From Bradyrhizobium sp. B097 (GTDB taxonomy: Bacteria > Pseudomonadota > Alphaproteobacteria > Rhizobiales > Xanthobacteraceae): a stretch of DNA of 64,000 nucleotides. Location: contig NZ_CP152412.1 in assembly GCF_038957035.1 (NCBI RefSeq), positions 7,560,501 to 7,624,500 on the forward strand, in the 5' to 3' direction. Below are positions 62,178-64,000 of the stretch, piece by piece. The notes beneath the pieces are model-generated. The model did no database searches. It saw only the letters and a list, made by a program, of their open reading frames with translations, and had not been told where the DNA came from. Every line of letters begins with the position of its first letter. The stretch's first letter is position 1. The position numbers and the translations under genes are program-made.

Positions 62178-62606
62178 CGCCCCTGTTCGAGACCCGTATC
62201 GGCCTCGCCTCTCCTGAAATGACCGTCCGCCCCTTAAGGCGTTTTCTCCCAATGGCAATCCCCGTTGCCTTGCGGGACAGGATGCGGCCGCGCCGCTTAA
62301 CGGACTCTCACCCGCCACGCGCCAATCCGCACCGTGGTTTTGAATTGATGAAGATCGGCGCACCGGCCGTTTGCGCGTCGTTAAGCATGACGGATGCGAC
62401 GCTGCTGCGACGCGTGACACGCGCACACTGGCGAAAAACTGGCGAAAACACGTAACAGCTGTGGATAACACGATGACAGCGCAGTGACAGCACGCGGCAG
62501 CAGCCTCCGAATCTGCTGAGTTTGATACTGAGGATGTTGCGAGGCTGGCCCTCCGCCAAGCATGCCTCGGAGTCGCGTTCAATCCATTAAACCCTGAGAG
62601 GATACT
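62178..62606. other. Intergenic region upstream of two divergent genes
   Basis: 430 bases without a gene. It must hold the promoters of the GGDEF gene (minus) and the Lys/Ala-rich micro-gene (plus). I see no riboswitch-like structure. Confidence 0.45.
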
Positions 62607-62681
62607 ATGGCTAAGAAAGCGAAGAAGGCGAAGAAGGCGAAGGCGAAAAAGGCCACCAAGAAGAAGGCCGCCAAGAAGTAA
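62607..62681 (+). CDS. Lys/Ala-rich histone-like micro-protein (24 aa)
   Basis: GAGAGGA precedes ATG 62607. The 24-residue product is made only of Met, Ala, Lys and Thr (AKKAKKAKKAKAKK, then KKKAAKK), like the C-terminal tail of eukaryotic histone H1, and likely binds DNA non-specifically. Such tiny genes are common in rhizobia. A terminator follows 79 bases later. Confidence 0.6.
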   Translation: MAKKAKKAKKAKAKKATKKKAAKK

Positions 62682-62759
62682 CCAATTTTCTCGCCCGGGT
62701 AGCGGCTCCTGCCCTGCCCGGGCACCCGATCCGGACCATCCAGGCAGGGACGCAAGGCA

Positions 62760-62782
62760 GCAGGCGCAAGGCCTGCTTTTTT
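62760..62782 (+). terminator. Rho-independent terminator
   Basis: GCAGGC and GCCTGC form a stem around a 5-base loop, followed by TTTTTT. It probably ends the micro-gene transcript. Confidence 0.75.
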
Positions 62783-62815
62783 ATTGCCTGCCGCAAGGCG
62801 CAAGGGAATGCGACG

Positions 62816-63427
62816 TCAGCGCTCCGCGAAGGCGAGCTTGGCGCCGAGCAGGGCAAAGCCGGCGGCAAAGCTGCGCCGCAGCCAGGCCATCACCTTCGGC
62901 CGGGTGATGACGCGGTCGCGCACCGACGCCGCGAACAGCCCATAGACCGCGAACACCGCAAAGGTCATCGCCATGAACACGAAGCTGAGCTCGACCATCC
63001 GCGCCAGCGGGTGGGGTTCGTCGACGGCGATGAACTGCGGCAGGAAGGCCAGGAAGAAGATCGACAGCTTTGGATTGAGGATGTTGATCAGGATCGCGGT
63101 CACGATCACCCGGCCGCTCGAGCGCGGCTTGATCTCGGTGTCGACGGCGAGCGCGCCGCGCTCGCGCAGCGCCTGCCAGGCCATATAGAGCAGATAGACC
63201 ACGCCGCCCCATTTCAGCGCCGCGAACGCCATCGCGCTGGTGTGCAGGATGGCGGCAAGGCCGAGCATCGCCGCGATCATCTGCGGCACGATCCCGAGCG
63301 TGCAGCCGAACGCCGCCGCCACGCTCGCGCGCGAGCCCCGGGTCAGCGCCACCGCCAGGGTGTAGAGCACGCCGGTGCCGGGCGAGGCGACCACGATCAG
63401 GGTGGTCAGCAGGAAGGACCAGGTCAT
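62816..63427 (-). CDS. LysE/RhtB-family exporter
   Basis: A 203-residue protein with six TM helices. It has the family signatures PGTGVLYTLAVALTRGSRASVAAAFGCTLGI near the N-terminus and NILNPKLSIFFLAFLPQFI in the middle. Members export amino acids such as lysine, homoserine and threonine across the inner membrane. Substrate not predictable. Confidence 0.92.
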   Translation of the reverse strand: MTWSFLLTTLIVVASPGTGVLYTLAVALTRGSRASVAAAFGCTLGIVPQMIAAMLGLAAILHTSAMAFAALKWGGVVYLLYMAWQALRERGALAVDTEIKPRSSGRVIVTAILINILNPKLSIFFLAFLPQFIAVDEPHPLARMVELSFVFMAMTFAVFAVYGLFAASVRDRVITRPKVMAWLRRSFAAGFALLGAKLAFAER

Positions 63428-63563
63428 TTCAAATCCTCAAGGACATCAGCCGCCAATATCACGTCCCGCCCCCAGGGCGGAAGCAGCCAGCGGCTGGTCG
63501 GCCCCTCGCCAGCGCTGACAACTCCGTTATGGAGGACCCTGGTCTTGTCGGGATCTGCTCTCG

Positions 63564-63965
63564 TCAGGACCTGCGCGACCCGCTACCCGACAGCTCCGAC
63601 GCCTTCATCTCGGCGACCCGGATGACGTCCAGCGGCGCCCAGGGCTTGGACCAGAACAGGGTGCCGTCAGGCAGGCGCTGCCGCAGCGGCTTGCCCGAGG
63701 TCACGATCACATCGAGATTGGGGCTGTATTGCTTCGCGACATGAGCGAGCTCGACGCCGGTCATGTTTCCGGCCAGCTCGACATCGGTCAACATCAGCAC
63801 GACGTTGTCGCCGTTGCTCCGCAGCACCAATTCTGCGGCCTCCGCGCTCGCGCAGGAGATGACCTCGAATTCGCTCTCCTCGAGCAGCAATTCGATCATC
63901 TCGCGCTGCATCGGGTCGTCTTCGACAACCAGGGCCTTCGCACGACAGGGTCTCGATTGTCCCAT
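63564..63965 (-). CDS. Single-domain response regulator
   Basis: A 133-residue receiver domain: acidic pocket VVEDDPMQRE, phospho-acceptor Asp in LMLTDVELAG, switch Ser in VIVTSGKP and conserved Lys in FWSKPWAP. No output domain, so it acts by protein contact (like CheY or Spo0F). It is near the right window edge; its partner kinase may lie outside. Confidence 0.9.
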   Translation of the reverse strand: MGQSRPCRAKALVVEDDPMQREMIELLLEESEFEVISCASAEAAELVLRSNGDNVVLMLTDVELAGNMTGVELAHVAKQYSPNLDVIVTSGKPLRQRLPDGTLFWSKPWAPLDVIRVAEMKASELSGSGSRRS

Positions 63966-64000
63966 GGCTGGGCCTCCCTTGGATTGAATGCCTCGGTTTG

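Noticed and set aside
61074..62222. 382-residue plus-strand open frame over the GGDEF gene
   Set aside because: Low-complexity His/Gln/Arg shadow of the GGDEF gene, without start signal.

Overview
The window looks like a Bradyrhizobium-type alphaproteobacterial chromosome. This rests on GC-rich coding sequence, an rluD-rpoH neighbourhood, two tts boxes of the rhizobial type III secretion regulator TtsI, Trb-type conjugation remnants, IS481/IS5/IS110 pieces and the paired palindromic repeats common in this genus. No database was searched; every family call is from reading motifs.

Positions 1-43,200 are an accessory island ending at a tRNA-Glu(CUC) gene (43,210-43,284, minus), whose 3' end faces the island. 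From left to right: a ThiF/E1-JAB fusion with a 4-TM protein and a metallo-beta-lactamase (1-3.3 kb); an HNH protein with tandem zinc ribbons, frameshifted (4.0-5.5 kb); a Fic protein (5.6-7.1 kb); a four-gene operon of a HigB-like toxin, a HigA-ImmA antitoxin, an Nmad2-like protein and a duplicated zinc-ribbon protein (7.4-10.6 kb); decayed sequence; a second Fic gene and an unknown gene (13.0-15.1 kb); a run of frameshifted nuclease, HEPN-like, E2-like, pyrophosphatase, Fic, integrase, trbC and trbB remnants (15.4-19.7 kb); an intact GGDEF-EAL protein; and an AAA_13-like ATPase, HigBA pair and DUF2130 block (22.7-27.1 kb).

From 27 to 34 kb the DNA is a patchwork: a truncated nucleosidase, an AbiEii remnant cut by an IS481 derivative, two paralogous type III effector genes each behind a tts box, an aminotransferase and IS5 debris. 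From 35 to 42.3 kb lies a set of membrane, secreted and Rossmann-fold genes (DUF3616, LOG-like, SGNH, endonuclease/exonuclease/phosphatase fold), broken by a second IS481 copy. A small AlpA/Xis-like gene sits next to the tRNA end.

Positions 43,800-64,000 are chromosome-like: a two-subunit molybdenum hydroxylase (IorAB type), a PQQ alcohol dehydrogenase with a Rieske protein, a DUF6476 membrane protein, rluD, rpoH, then a 6-kb insert (small secreted proteins, LuxR regulator, arylamine N-acetyltransferase, TetR-glycosyltransferase pair) bracketed by a duplicated copy of the rpoH 3' flank, followed by an L,D-transpeptidase, an amidase, a GGDEF protein, a Lys/Ala-rich micro-protein, a LysE exporter and a single-domain response regulator.

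Functionally the island is a collection of conflict and defence genes (E1-JAB, HNH, Fic, toxin-antitoxin, AAA+nuclease, AbiE remnant) and symbiosis effectors on the wreck of a conjugative element. The best candidates for an undescribed system are the E1-JAB/4TM/MBL cluster at the left edge and the HigBA-ImmA/Nmad2-like/zinc-ribbon operon at 7.4-10.6 kb.
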